From Prochlorococcus sp. AG-436-O11 (GTDB lineage: Bacteria; Cyanobacteriota; Cyanobacteriia; PCC-6307; Cyanobiaceae): DNA of 64,000 nucleotides. The notes beneath the pieces are model-generated. The model was not told the DNA's origin. It did not search any database and worked only from the letters and a program-made list of their open reading frames with translations. Shown piece by piece: positions 47,052 to 56,831 of the stretch; position 1 is the stretch's first letter; every line of letters begins with the position of its first letter. The stretch covers positions 124,001-188,000 of the forward strand of contig QCPO01000001.1 of the NCBI GenBank assembly GCA_003212535.1. The letters run 5' to 3'. The position numbers and the translations under genes are program-made.

Positions 47052-49778
47052 TTGCTTAATTTAGAGGAATATTTCCCCTTTCCGCTAGATGATTTTCAAT
47101 TAGAAGCAATACGAGCTATTAATAGCGGAAATTCTGTTGTTTTAACGGCACCAACAGGGTCGGGTAAAACATTGATAGGTGAATTTGCTATATATAGAGG
47201 CTTATCTCATGACAGCAGAGTTTTTTATACAACACCTTTAAAAGCCCTATCAAACCAAAAGTTTAGAGATTTTGCTAATCAATATGGTGAGAATAGAGTT
47301 GGTCTTTTAACTGGAGATATAAGTATAAATAGAGAAGCACCAATCTTAGTCATGACGACTGAGATTTTTAGGAACATGCTTTATGGCGAATTTGATGAAT
47401 TTGATGATCCCTTAGAAAATTTAGAATCTGTGATTCTTGATGAATGTCATTATATGAATGACCCCCAAAGAGGCACAGTTTGGGAAGAAACTATAATCCA
47501 TTGCCCTACTAGAACTCAAATAATAGCTTTATCAGCAACAATAGCCAATGCAGATCAACTACAAAATTGGATAGAAAAAGTTCATGGACCCACAGTACTT
47601 ATTAATAGTGATAAGAGACCAGTCCCACTTGATTTTATTTTTTGTAGTGTTAAAGGCCTCCATCCACTTTTAAATAATAAGGGTAATGGAATTCATCCAA
47701 ACTGTAAGATTTGGAGAGCTCCTAAAGGGCAGAAAATGAGAGGAAAAGTGGGCAGGATAATGCAACCAAAGTCTCCCTCAATTGGCTTTGTGATCTCGAA
47801 ACTAGCTGAACGAAATATGTTGCCAGCTATTTATTTTATTTTTAGTAGAAGAGGATGTGACAAGGCTATTGAGAATATAAAAGATTTAACTTTAGTAAGT
47901 TATTCAGAAGCAAGTATTATATCCCAAAAATTAGATGTTTATCTTAAAAATAATCAGGAAGCAATTAAAGATAAATCTCAATGCGAGGCATTAAAACGCG
48001 GTATTGCATCTCATCATGCTGGATTATTGCCTGCATGGAAAGAATTGGTTGAGGAATTATTTCAGCAAGGTTTAATAAAAGTTGTTTTTGCAACTGAAAC
48101 TCTTGCTGCAGGAATAAATATGCCCGCAAGAACAACTGTTATTTCTTCTTTATCAAAAAGGACAGAAGATGGGCATAGATTATTATTTAGCAGTGAATTT
48201 TTGCAAATGTCAGGAAGAGCTGGAAGAAGAGGAAAAGATACCCAGGGATATGTTCTTACATTACAAACAAGATTCGAAGGTGCCAAAGAAGCAAGTGCAC
48301 TGGCTATTAGTAAACCAAATTCTTTAGAGAGTCAATTCACTCCTAGCTATGGAATGGTACTTAATCTTTTACAAAGTTATACTTTAGAGAAGTCTAAAGA
48401 ATTAATTAAAAGAAGTTTTGGTAGTTTTTTATATTTAGGTGAATCTTCAGGTGAGAATATAATTCTTGAAAATTTAGATAAGGATTTAATTGAATTAAAA
48501 AAAATTACATCTAACGTTTCATGGAAAGATTTTGATGCCTACGAAAAGTTAAAAAATCGTCTTAAAGAAGAGAGAAGACTCTTGAAAATTTTAGAAAAAC
48601 AAGCAGCAGAAAAATTATTAGAAGAGATAACTAATGCGCTCCCATATATTAAAGATGGAAGCTTAATTTCAATCAAAGCTCCTCAAATTAAAAGAAAAAT
48701 TGTTCCAGGATTAATTTGTAAGAAAATATATGAATCCCAAAAAATTAAGAGTTTATTGTGTTTGACAATTGATAATTTATTTATTCTTATAAAACCCTCA
48801 TACATAGTAAGTATTTTTAATGATTTGGATGAAATTGATGTCTTAGGACTTGAAGTACCAAAGATGTATTTTTCTGGAGAGGTATTTATAGGAGATGATA
48901 TGTCGAAGTGTTATGCGGATCGAATTTTAGAAGTTTCTAAAAAAAATGATTTACAAACTCCACAATATGATTTGACAACGGAAGTTTTGGCACAACAGCA
49001 ACAAATTCATAATTTAGAAGAAACAGTTACTGATCATCCCGTACATAGATTTGGAGATTCCAAGAAATTAAAGAAATATAGAAAAAGAATTATTGATGTT
49101 GAACAAGAAATAAATATGAGAAAAAAACTTCTTGAGGATAAAGAAAATTATAACTGGAGAACTTTTACCGATTTGATTAAAATTTTGAATCATTTTGGTT
49201 GTTTAAATGATTTGGAATTGACAGAAGTTGGACAAACAGTTGGTGCAATAAGAAGTGAAAATGAATTATGGATTGGTCTTGTTTTAGTTAGTGGTTATTT
49301 AGACGATTTAGATCCTCCTGAGTTAGCTGCAATTATTCAAGCTATATGTGTTGATGTAAGGAGGCCTAATCTTTGGTGTAATTTCAAGCCTTCTTTAAAG
49401 GTAATAGATGTTTTTAATGAATTAGATGGTTTAAGAAAATTAGTCTCTTTTCAACAAAATAAGTTTCATATTGAAATTCCTATCTATTTAGAAACAGAGT
49501 TGACTGGAATTATTTCTGAATGGGCAAGAGGAAAACAATGGAAAGATTTGGTTTCTAATACTTCATTAGACGAAGGTGATGTAGTGAGGATTATTAGAAG
49601 AACAATTGATGTCCTTTCTCAAGTGCAATACTGTATTGGTGTTAGTAATAAATTAAAAAGCAAAGCAAAGCTAGCATTAAAAGCTATTAATCGTTTTCCT
49701 GTTTCTGAATCTAATGATCTTATAAAAGTCTCTGAAGATATTAATCCTGCAACAAAAAGAATTGACAATAATTCTTAA
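47052..49778 (+). CDS. Ski2/Mtr4-like DExH-box RNA helicase
   Basis: 908 residues from TTG 47052. Walker A TAPTGSGKT lies at 32-40, DECH at 130-133 (LDECHYMND), then SATIAN, VFATETLAAGINMPARTT and motif VI QMSGRAGRRGKD. The C-terminus has a DSHCT-like domain (LVSGYLDDLDPPELAAIIQAICVD). It belongs to the superfamily II exosome-associated helicase group that in cyanobacteria and plastids (ISE2-like) is linked to RNA maturation. A specific role here is inferred. No ATG start fits the conserved N-terminus LEEYFPFPLDDFQLEAI better. Confidence 0.92.
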   Translation: MLNLEEYFPFPLDDFQLEAIRAINSGNSVVLTAPTGSGKTLIGEFAIYRGLSHDSRVFYTTPLKALSNQKFRDFANQYGENRVGLLTGDISINREAPILVMTTEIFRNMLYGEFDEFDDPLENLESVILDECHYMNDPQRGTVWEETIIHCPTRTQIIALSATIANADQLQNWIEKVHGPTVLINSDKRPVPLDFIFCSVKGLHPLLNNKGNGIHPNCKIWRAPKGQKMRGKVGRIMQPKSPSIGFVISKLAERNMLPAIYFIFSRRGCDKAIENIKDLTLVSYSEASIISQKLDVYLKNNQEAIKDKSQCEALKRGIASHHAGLLPAWKELVEELFQQGLIKVVFATETLAAGINMPARTTVISSLSKRTEDGHRLLFSSEFLQMSGRAGRRGKDTQGYVLTLQTRFEGAKEASALAISKPNSLESQFTPSYGMVLNLLQSYTLEKSKELIKRSFGSFLYLGESSGENIILENLDKDLIELKKITSNVSWKDFDAYEKLKNRLKEERRLLKILEKQAAEKLLEEITNALPYIKDGSLISIKAPQIKRKIVPGLICKKIYESQKIKSLLCLTIDNLFILIKPSYIVSIFNDLDEIDVLGLEVPKMYFSGEVFIGDDMSKCYADRILEVSKKNDLQTPQYDLTTEVLAQQQQIHNLEETVTDHPVHRFGDSKKLKKYRKRIIDVEQEINMRKKLLEDKENYNWRTFTDLIKILNHFGCLNDLELTEVGQTVGAIRSENELWIGLVLVSGYLDDLDPPELAAIIQAICVDVRRPNLWCNFKPSLKVIDVFNELDGLRKLVSFQQNKFHIEIPIYLETELTGIISEWARGKQWKDLVSNTSLDEGDVVRIIRRTIDVLSQVQYCIGVSNKLKSKAKLALKAINRFPVSESNDLIKVSEDINPATKRIDNNS

Positions 49779-49787
49779 ATTTTTTAA

Positions 49788-51173
49788 TCAAATCATTGAA
49801 TTGATATTCATTGCTTCATCAAATTCATCTTCGTTTAAATAACCTAATTTAAGTGTTGCCTCTTTTAAATTTAATGATTCTTTGAAGGCAAGGTTTGCAA
49901 TTTCAGCTGCTTTTTCATAACCAACTTTTGGCACTATGGCTGTAACCAACATTAGTGAATTTTCTAAATTTAACTTCATTTTCTTTTGATTAGGTTCCAT
50001 CCCATCAACTAATTTTATTCTGAAGTTTTCTATTGCATTTTTAAGTAATTTTAAACTTGTAAGAATATTAAATCCAATCAGAGGCTTATATTCATTCATC
50101 TGTAAAGTGCCGCTAGAATTTGCCATTGAAACTGCATATTCAAGACCCATTATCTGAGTGCAAACCATTGATAAGGCTTCGCATTGAGTCGGATTCACTT
50201 TACCCGGCATGATAGAACTTCCGGGTTCATTTTGAGGGATAATTAATTCATATATTCCTGACCTTGGTCCTGAAGATAGAATTTTTATATCATTTGAAAT
50301 TTTAAATAATGAACCTGCTAATATTTTAATCTGACTCATTACTTGAGCTAGACGATCATGCGAGGCCATGATAGAGAAATTATTTTTTGATTTATAGAAC
50401 ATTAGATTAGTATCATCGGAAATTGATTTTATAGACTCTTCACAAAATCCTTTTGGACAATTAATCCCTGTTCCAACTGCAGTTCCTCCCAGAGGTAAGA
50501 AATACAATTCATTCAGACTTATAATAATTGCATTCTCAGCATCTTTAAGTTGCTCTGACCATCCTGATATTTCTTGCCCAAAAGTAAGGGGCACTGCATC
50601 TTGAAAATGGGTTCTTCCTATCTTTATAAGGTCTTTCCATTCTTCACTTTTTTCATCGAGGATCTTCGTAAGTTCTCTTATCGTTGGAACTAAATTTTTG
50701 ATTATTTCACTAACAACAGACATTTGAATAGCAGCAGGAAAAGTATCATTAGTTGACTGAGATTTATTTACATCATCATTCGGATGAATTGGTTGATGAC
50801 TACCAAGCTCTGAATTTGTTTTTAATGCTGCAATGTTTGAAATTACCTCATTAACATTCATATTTGTTTGCGTGCCACTACCTGTTTGCCAAACCTTTAG
50901 GGGAAACTGTGAATCATGAAGCCCATCAAGTATCTCTGTACACGCCTCTACAATCAAATCTTTTTTTCTTTTATCTATTAACCCTAAATTGAAATTCGCA
51001 ATTGAAGCAGCTTTTTTTATGAGGGTGAGTGAATAAATTAACTCAATTGGAATTAATTCTTCTCCAATAGAAAAATTTATTATCGATCTTTGTGTTTGAG
51101 CACCCCACAAAGCTTCGATGGGAACCTCTATTGTTCCCATACTATCTTTTTCAATCCTAAAGTTTTTTGTCAT
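49788..51173 (-). CDS. fumC: Class II fumarate hydratase
   Basis: 461 residues. It interconverts fumarate and malate without an iron-sulfur cluster. Fumarase/aspartase-superfamily signature GSSIMPGKVNP is at about 316-326, with TGSGTQTNMNVNEV and GRTHFQDAVPLTFGQE upstream. It recycles fumarate from purine and arginine synthesis; the next gene upstream on the strand is purB, which releases fumarate, so the pairing is metabolically sensible. Confidence 0.96.
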   Translation of the reverse strand: MTKNFRIEKDSMGTIEVPIEALWGAQTQRSIINFSIGEELIPIELIYSLTLIKKAASIANFNLGLIDKRKKDLIVEACTEILDGLHDSQFPLKVWQTGSGTQTNMNVNEVISNIAALKTNSELGSHQPIHPNDDVNKSQSTNDTFPAAIQMSVVSEIIKNLVPTIRELTKILDEKSEEWKDLIKIGRTHFQDAVPLTFGQEISGWSEQLKDAENAIIISLNELYFLPLGGTAVGTGINCPKGFCEESIKSISDDTNLMFYKSKNNFSIMASHDRLAQVMSQIKILAGSLFKISNDIKILSSGPRSGIYELIIPQNEPGSSIMPGKVNPTQCEALSMVCTQIMGLEYAVSMANSSGTLQMNEYKPLIGFNILTSLKLLKNAIENFRIKLVDGMEPNQKKMKLNLENSLMLVTAIVPKVGYEKAAEIANLAFKESLNLKEATLKLGYLNEDEFDEAMNINSMI

Positions 51174-51221
51174 TATTCCTCTGAAAACACTGGTTTAACT
51201 TAGATAAGGTTTTCAGTAATC

Positions 51222-52517
51222 CTAGATACCTAACTTCTCCCATATTACACTTAAATTATTGAGATGAATTGAAGGATTAAAACATTCTTCTAAGTCACTT
51301 TGATCAATAAAATCCATTATTTCATTATCTCTCTCTATATTTTGTTTGAAATTCCCATTTTCAGTATTCCACGCCTGATGCGCATTTTTTTGTACTAAGC
51401 TATAAGCTTTTTCTCTAGACAACCCTTTCTCTACAAGCAAAAGTAAAACTTTCTGACTAAAGATTACACCACCATATATATTTAAATTTTTGAGCATATT
51501 TTTTGGATAAACTTCCAAATTGCTTACTATATCTTTCATTTCCCTGAGCATAAAATGCAAACAGATTGATACGTCAGGTAACATGATACGTTCATTTGAA
51601 CTATGGCTTATATCTCTTTCGTGCCAAAGTGGAACATTTTCCAGTGCAGTTAAGACGTAACTTCTCAAAATTCTTGCTAAACCGCTTACTCTTTCACTTC
51701 GAATAGGATTTCTTTTATGAGGCATGGCAGAACTTCCTTTTTGCCCTTTTGTAAAGCCCTCCTCAACTTCTAGAACATCAGTTCTTTGTAAATTTCTTAT
51801 TTCAGTTGCGAATCTATCTAGAGAAGCGCCAACTAGTGCAATAGTTTGAACATATTCTGCATGCCTGTCTCTCGATATGACCTGCGTACTTGCTGTATCT
51901 GGTTTTAAGCCGAGTAAATCACAAGTTATTTGTTCTACTTTGGGATTCGTATTAGCGTATGTTCCCATTGCACCACTTATTTGTCCAATAGCTACAGATT
52001 CTTTCAGTGTTAACAATCTTTTTTTGTTCCTTATTATTTCTGCTAACCATCCAGCAAGTTTAAAACCGAAGGAAATTGGCTCCCCATGAATTGCATGAGA
52101 TCTGCCAATCATTAATGTATTTTTATGCTTCCTTGCTAATAATCTGACTTCATTTTCTAGATTCTTCATTTCTTCTAATAACAATTCGCAAGAATCTTTT
52201 AACTGAAGAGATAAGCCAGTATCAAGTACATCACTACTGGTCATACCAACATGTATATATCTTCCAGAATCTCCTACAAATTCATTAACGCTTGTAAGAA
52301 ATGCTATGACATCATGTTTAACTTCTTTCTCAATTTCTGTAATTCTAGATTCATCAAACTTTGCATTTGAACGGATCTCTTTCATGGCATTCTCAGGAAT
52401 TTTTCCTAGGGAAAAATTTGCTTCACATGCAGCTATTTCAACCTTAAGCCAACTCTGGAATTTTGCGCTATCAGTCCAGATTTTCCCCATTTCGGGTAAT
52501 GTGTAACGCTCGATCAC
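51222..52517 (-). CDS. purB: Adenylosuccinate lyase
   Basis: 431 residues. It releases fumarate from SAICAR and adenylosuccinate in purine synthesis. The signature GSSAMPHKRNP is at about 260-270, with the catalytic TSSDVLDT and GRSHAIHGEPISFG blocks. The start codon is GTG (complement of 52515-52517), giving MIERYTLPEMGKIW, the standard N-terminus. fumC follows 48 bases downstream on the same strand. Confidence 0.97.
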   Translation of the reverse strand: MIERYTLPEMGKIWTDSAKFQSWLKVEIAACEANFSLGKIPENAMKEIRSNAKFDESRITEIEKEVKHDVIAFLTSVNEFVGDSGRYIHVGMTSSDVLDTGLSLQLKDSCELLLEEMKNLENEVRLLARKHKNTLMIGRSHAIHGEPISFGFKLAGWLAEIIRNKKRLLTLKESVAIGQISGAMGTYANTNPKVEQITCDLLGLKPDTASTQVISRDRHAEYVQTIALVGASLDRFATEIRNLQRTDVLEVEEGFTKGQKGSSAMPHKRNPIRSERVSGLARILRSYVLTALENVPLWHERDISHSSNERIMLPDVSICLHFMLREMKDIVSNLEVYPKNMLKNLNIYGGVIFSQKVLLLLVEKGLSREKAYSLVQKNAHQAWNTENGNFKQNIERDNEIMDFIDQSDLEECFNPSIHLNNLSVIWEKLGI

Positions 52518-52803
52518 AATTTTTATTAATTATCAATTTAAACTTTATAACCAAAATCGAATTATTGCTCTATACCTTAAAGATGTACTTGCCATTGAAC
52601 ATAATTCAACTCGGATTATTGTTTTATGTAACAAAGCTTCAGCATATAAAAACTCTTACTCTTACCCAAATATGGTATTTATTTATCTTTATCAATGATA
52701 TTACTCTTCTCTATACTTAAAGTCTAAAATTAAAATATGTTTATAACTGTCGATCTAAATCAATTATTAGTTCTTTCCCTAAAAATTTTTTTTTGATGTA
52801 TAT
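52518..52803. other. 286-bp divergent purB/tlyA gap, no gene seen
   Basis: AT-rich stretch. A longer open frame through it (52463-52720) only extends antisense from purB and has no family resemblance. No stable long hairpin or clear promoter pair was recognised. It presumably holds divergent promoters for purB and the tlyA-like gene; a small RNA cannot be ruled out by eye. Confidence 0.4.
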
Positions 52804-53616
52804 ATGATTAAAAAAAGTAGATTAGATATTTATCTTCTGAACAAAGGTTTATGTGAAACTCGTCAGAAGGCTCAAGGGATAATTCTTGCAGGAAAAGTTA
52901 AAGATATAAATGGTAAGATTTTCGATAAGCCTGGACAGCAAGTAATAATTGGATCTGAATTTTTTATTGAGTCTGAACCTCAATTTGTATCAAGGGGAGG
53001 AGAAAAATTATTAGAGGCCTTTAAAAAACTTGAAATTAATGTAAAAGATAAAGTTTGTATAGATGCCGGCATCTCAACGGGTGGTTTTACTGATTGCTTA
53101 TTACAACAAGGAGCAAAGTTGGTTTATGGCATAGATGTGGGTTATGGACAAACTGCATGGGAGATTAGGAATAATCCAAAAGTAATACTCCTGGAAAGAA
53201 CAAATATTCGTAATTTAAAGCCTGATGATTTTTTTGTTAAAGATAATTTATTCCCCAATTTCGTAGTTGCTGATTTGTCTTTTATCTCATTAAAGTTAGT
53301 TTTTCAATCTATTAACAATTTATTATCTGGAGATTGTATAGAGGGAATATTTCTTATCAAACCGCAATTTGAAGTAGGAAAAGGTCGAGTAAGCAAAGGT
53401 GGCGTTGTTAGAAAACCTGATTATCACATAGAGGCGATAGATTCAGTTATTAATGCTGCTAGAGAATTTCAATGGAATATTAAGGGTTTGATATCTTCTC
53501 CATTAGTAGGTCCTGCAGGAAATCATGAATACCTAGCTTGGATGTGCAAAAGAGATATCTCAAACTCAATTATAGATAAGAAATATATTGAAAATTTAGT
53601 AAAAGATACGCTTTAG
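52804..53616 (+). CDS. tlyA: TlyA family rRNA (cytidine-2'-O)-methyltransferase/hemolysin A
   Basis: 270 residues. An N-terminal S4 RNA-binding domain (about 3-62; RLDIYLLNKGLCETRQKAQGIILAGKV) is followed by an FtsJ-like methyltransferase with the SAM site DAGISTGGFTDCLLQQGA near 87-104 and VVADLSFISLK. TlyA proteins methylate 16S and 23S rRNA at cytidines and were named from hemolysin activity. A cytolytic role is not implied. It abuts the glnB stop with no gap. Confidence 0.9.
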   Translation: MIKKSRLDIYLLNKGLCETRQKAQGIILAGKVKDINGKIFDKPGQQVIIGSEFFIESEPQFVSRGGEKLLEAFKKLEINVKDKVCIDAGISTGGFTDCLLQQGAKLVYGIDVGYGQTAWEIRNNPKVILLERTNIRNLKPDDFFVKDNLFPNFVVADLSFISLKLVFQSINNLLSGDCIEGIFLIKPQFEVGKGRVSKGGVVRKPDYHIEAIDSVINAAREFQWNIKGLISSPLVGPAGNHEYLAWMCKRDISNSIIDKKYIENLVKDTL

Positions 53617-53958
<342 letters not shown>

Positions 53959-53979
53959 TTAATCTTCAACATTTTTATA

Positions 53980-54249
53980 TTAATTGTTTTTTTGACAAAC
54001 ATCCACCTTTGAAATACAAGAAATTGATTTAATATTTAGCCCAGCATTAGTTGCATCTTCAATTAATAATTTAGAGTTTTCTTCAGAAATTAATACTGAA
54101 TTGTTTGATAATGCTTCCCACTGGTCATTTTCAAAGTGCGTTTGAAGCCATAACATTCCAATTACACTTGTAGGCTGAAGAGATTTAGTTAAGTTGTTAT
54201 CGATATTTATCAAACAAATGTCCATTAATTTTTTTTTAACTAAACACAT
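53980..54249 (-). CDS. Small protein of unknown function next to glnB
   Basis: 89 residues from ATG at 54249, or 81 from the second ATG at 54225 (MDICLINIDNNLTKS), which is perhaps the real start since the leading MCLVKKKL looks unrelated. There is no membrane segment. The rest reads as a small alpha/beta domain (SVIGMLWLQTHFENDQWEAL...GLNIKSISCISKV). I do not recognise the family. It ends 24 bases before glnB on the same strand, so cotranscription is likely, and the upstream gap has an NtcA-type box. A link to PII is an inference from position only. Confidence 0.7.
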   Translation of the reverse strand: MCLVKKKLMDICLINIDNNLTKSLQPTSVIGMLWLQTHFENDQWEALSNNSVLISEENSKLLIEDATNAGLNIKSISCISKVDVCQKNN

Positions 54250-54275
54250 AAAACCTTTTAAATGACATCATTATT

Positions 54276-54289
54276 GTTACTGTTGATAC
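54276..54289 (-). promoter_or_regulatory. Near-consensus NtcA-type box
   Basis: On the minus strand the 14 bases read GTATCAACAGTAAC (GTA-N8-AAC, consensus GTA-N8-TAC); on plus they read GTT-N8-TAC. It lies 27 bases before the upstream ATG of the small gene preceding glnB, and about 110 bases before queF. A matching -10 about 22 bases downstream is not clear on either strand, so the assignment is tentative. Confidence 0.3.
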
Positions 54290-54398
54290 AAAATTAAGAT
54301 TTCATATCCTTTTTTAGCTATTTGTCATAGTTGTTGAGGGTTTAATTTTTGCAGATTCATATCTTTTTATATAGGTTTAGTAAATATATTTTGCAAAA

Positions 54399-54809
54399 AT
54401 GAGTTCAACTAATTTACATGATTCAACTGAAAGACCCTTGTATGGGGAAAGATTAATTGAAGAATCAAAAATAATTTGTTTTGATAATCCCAATAATAAA
54501 AGAATTTATGAAGTTTCCATTGATTTGCCTGAATTTACATGTAAATGCCCATTTTCTGGTTATCCAGATTTTGCAAAACTAAATATTTTTTATCAACCGA
54601 ATATGAAAGTTTATGAGTTGAAATCCTTGAAACTTTATATTAATAATTTTAGAGATATAAAAATATCCCATGAAGAAGTTGTTAACAGAATAATGGATGA
54701 TCTAGTGAATTCCTGTTCACCTCACTGGATACATTTACATGCAGAATTTAATCCTAGAGGGAATGTGTCTATGAAGTTAGATATTGTTAGTGGACAGAAA
54801 AAAAATTAA
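54399..54809 (+). CDS. queF: NADPH-dependent 7-cyano-7-deazaguanine reductase
   Basis: 136 residues, unimodular type I QueF. It reduces preQ0 to preQ1 in queuosine tRNA modification. Catalytic Cys50 lies in [13 protein letters not shown] with Asp57. The NADPH/substrate motif ELKSLKLY at 73-80 is the diagnostic QueF motif. It uses the T-fold. The stop overlaps that of ccs1 by four bases. No preQ1 riboswitch was recognised in the upstream gap. Divergent from the small gene beside glnB. Confidence 0.94.
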   Translation: MSSTNLHDSTERPLYGERLIEESKIICFDNPNNKRIYEVSIDLPEFTCKCPFSGYPDFAKLNIFYQPNMKVYELKSLKLYINNFRDIKISHEEVVNRIMDDLVNSCSPHWIHLHAEFNPRGNVSMKLDIVSGQKKN

Positions 54810-56092
54810 AACTTCTGAATTTCTTCTGATAATTTTAAAAACTCTTTTTTAAAACCAAGTAGATTTCTATTACTAAGACCACCGATTAATAATTTTTTAG
54901 ATTTTTTATTAAATAAAATCCATAATTGATTCGTTGGTATAAGACTTAATACCGTTCCAAAGATTATCAACATAAAAGAAAAGTAAATAAATGGAATTGA
55001 AGGATCATTTTTAATTATCAAACCACTGCTAGAGATTATCTTTTTTAAAGATAATTTAGAAGAATTAATTTCTAGTGAATCGCCATTTAAATAGATTTTT
55101 TTTTCAGCAAAATTTTCAAGATTAGAGATTTTTATAGGACCATTTTCATTATCTATTGTCAAGAGATAATTTTTTTTTGTTTCTTCGCCTAATTCAAGCA
55201 ATATGCCCCAAACTTGATTACCTATCTCAGGTATCGGTTTGAGTTGGAGCTGGTAAAGAATATTATCTATTTCAATAACTACATTTGAAACGGCCCAATC
55301 AGCTTGATAAATAGTTAATCCTTTAAATCTGATTGGGTGATTAACTTTGGTTGCTTTGATTTCATTTAATTTAAGATCTTCGGAAAAAAAATGTAGCCTT
55401 GAAATAAATTGCTTTGGTATGCCATCACTTTCGCGTTCTATTACGAAATTGTCTAGTTTTATTGTCGCTTTGGAATTGTTACTCTCATTGATCAAGTCTA
55501 AGCTTTCTCCTGGAATCAAAAATTGTTCTTTTGATTCGCTAGTGAAACTTCCGTAAGCTGAACCTATAAGTAAAATTATTAGTCCGATATGGACAATAAT
55601 AGGCCCTAGTTTTCCAATTAAACCTTTTCTAGCAGAAAGGCGATTTTCAAATTTGGATGTGCTCCAACCATTTGTTTTAAGAAATAAATTCGCTTTTGAT
55701 ATATATTCTCCATCATAATTTGTTTGGTGATTTGAAATTAATTGCAATTTTTCGAATTTTTTTTCATTTTTGTAGTCAGTCCATTGTAAAGACGCTTTTA
55801 ACGCAGGAATTTGTCTTCTAAAACTACAAGCTGCGAGAGAAATACAAAGAAGTATTAATGCTAATAAAAACCAAAAACTTGTATATAAATGATCCAATTG
55901 AAGTTTTAGGACTCCCTCACCATTTATAAATCCAAAAATTGGAGATTTATTGAATAAATCAATATAAGCTTGTTTATTATTCCCTTGAGGGATAAAAGTT
56001 CCAATACTACTTGAAATGGCAATAAAAATTATTAATGAAATTGCAAATCTTAAACTTGATATTTTTAAAATAAGATTCTTAAAAATAATCAT
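54806..56092 (-). CDS. ccs1: Cytochrome c biogenesis protein Ccs1 (CcsB/ResB family)
   Basis: 428 residues. Four membrane segments: [21 protein letters not shown] near the start, [18 protein letters not shown], a third [19 protein letters not shown], and one near 365-385 ([18 protein letters not shown]). A large lumenal domain sits between the third and fourth. The conserved HIGL histidine (about 168) is seen. With CcsA it forms the system II heme-ligation complex for c-type cytochromes at the thylakoid lumen. It follows ccdA directly on the same strand. Confidence 0.9.
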   Translation of the reverse strand: MIIFKNLILKISSLRFAISLIIFIAISSSIGTFIPQGNNKQAYIDLFNKSPIFGFINGEGVLKLQLDHLYTSFWFLLALILLCISLAACSFRRQIPALKASLQWTDYKNEKKFEKLQLISNHQTNYDGEYISKANLFLKTNGWSTSKFENRLSARKGLIGKLGPIIVHIGLIILLIGSAYGSFTSESKEQFLIPGESLDLINESNNSKATIKLDNFVIERESDGIPKQFISRLHFFSEDLKLNEIKATKVNHPIRFKGLTIYQADWAVSNVVIEIDNILYQLQLKPIPEIGNQVWGILLELGEETKKNYLLTIDNENGPIKISNLENFAEKKIYLNGDSLEINSSKLSLKKIISSSGLIIKNDPSIPFIYFSFMLIIFGTVLSLIPTNQLWILFNKKSKKLLIGGLSNRNLLGFKKEFLKLSEEIQKF

Positions 56093-56815
56093 TTAAATCC
56101 AATTTGAGAGTAAATTTAAACTTCCGAGGGAAACTAAAAATATTCCACTTAATTTAGGAATTACTTGACTATATTTTCTAAGTTCTAGAAATTGTTTTAA
56201 ATTTTCTGTTGTAGCCCCTGCAATTATTATTGGGGTCACTTGTCCCAGACCAAAGAAAAATAAAAAGATAATTGAGATAGTCGGGTTTTTAGCCTGTGAT
56301 ACCCAAGCTAATAGACTAGCTAATACTGGGGTGATACAAGGTGAAGAGGCAAATCCAAAAGTAGTTCCTATTGCAAAAGGGGTTATTAAGGAGGGTATTT
56401 TTTCTTCAATAAATTTTAAATCAGGTCCATTTGGCAACTGGAATTTTAAAAGTCCTAATAAATTAAACCCCATGATTATTGCTATTAAGGCAACTATAGA
56501 GGTGTAATAGTGAGGGATTTGTCCGTATATTTTTCCTAAAAATCCACTTAATGCTCCCAATGTAACAAGAGCAAAAACCACTCCTCCTGAAAAACTCAGC
56601 AGTTTAAATTGATTTTTCTCTGTTCCTCCGATATAAGCAATAGTTACTGGTAGTAAGGATAATGAACATGGACCTAGGCTTGTTAAAAGGCCTGCACTGA
56701 AAACTAAAAATACTGTAAAGGGCCCAGGATGATTAAGTCCTTGCTGCATAAGTAAAGTGCCCTTTTGAGATAATTCAGAAATAAATAAATTAATTGATAC
56801 GATAACGAGACTCAA
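56093..56815 (-). CDS. ccdA: Cytochrome c biogenesis protein CcdA
   Basis: 240 residues from the ATG at 56815; an ATG at codon 23 (MQQGLNHPGPF, 56749) is an alternative. CcdA moves reducing power from stroma to lumen thiols. Six membrane segments are apparent. The redox cysteines are in SLGPCSLSLLP (Cys50) and ASSPCITPVLASLLAW (about 160). FFFGLGQVTPIIIAG is another family block. It shares strand and close spacing with ccs1 (no gap) and ftsW (16-base gap), a cluster typical of marine picocyanobacteria. Confidence 0.93.
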   Translation of the reverse strand: MSLVIVSINLFISELSQKGTLLMQQGLNHPGPFTVFLVFSAGLLTSLGPCSLSLLPVTIAYIGGTEKNQFKLLSFSGGVVFALVTLGALSGFLGKIYGQIPHYYTSIVALIAIIMGFNLLGLLKFQLPNGPDLKFIEEKIPSLITPFAIGTTFGFASSPCITPVLASLLAWVSQAKNPTISIIFLFFFGLGQVTPIIIAGATTENLKQFLELRKYSQVIPKLSGIFLVSLGSLNLLSNWI

Positions 56816-56831
56816 ATCTCTTGAATTCTAA

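Noticed and set aside
52463..52720. Open frame spanning the purB start and the gap to tlyA
   Set aside because: It is antisense to purB at its start and AT-rich junk afterwards; no homology pattern.
54290..54398. preQ1 riboswitch upstream of queF
   Set aside because: No conserved aptamer-like hairpin with an A-rich tail was found in the gap.
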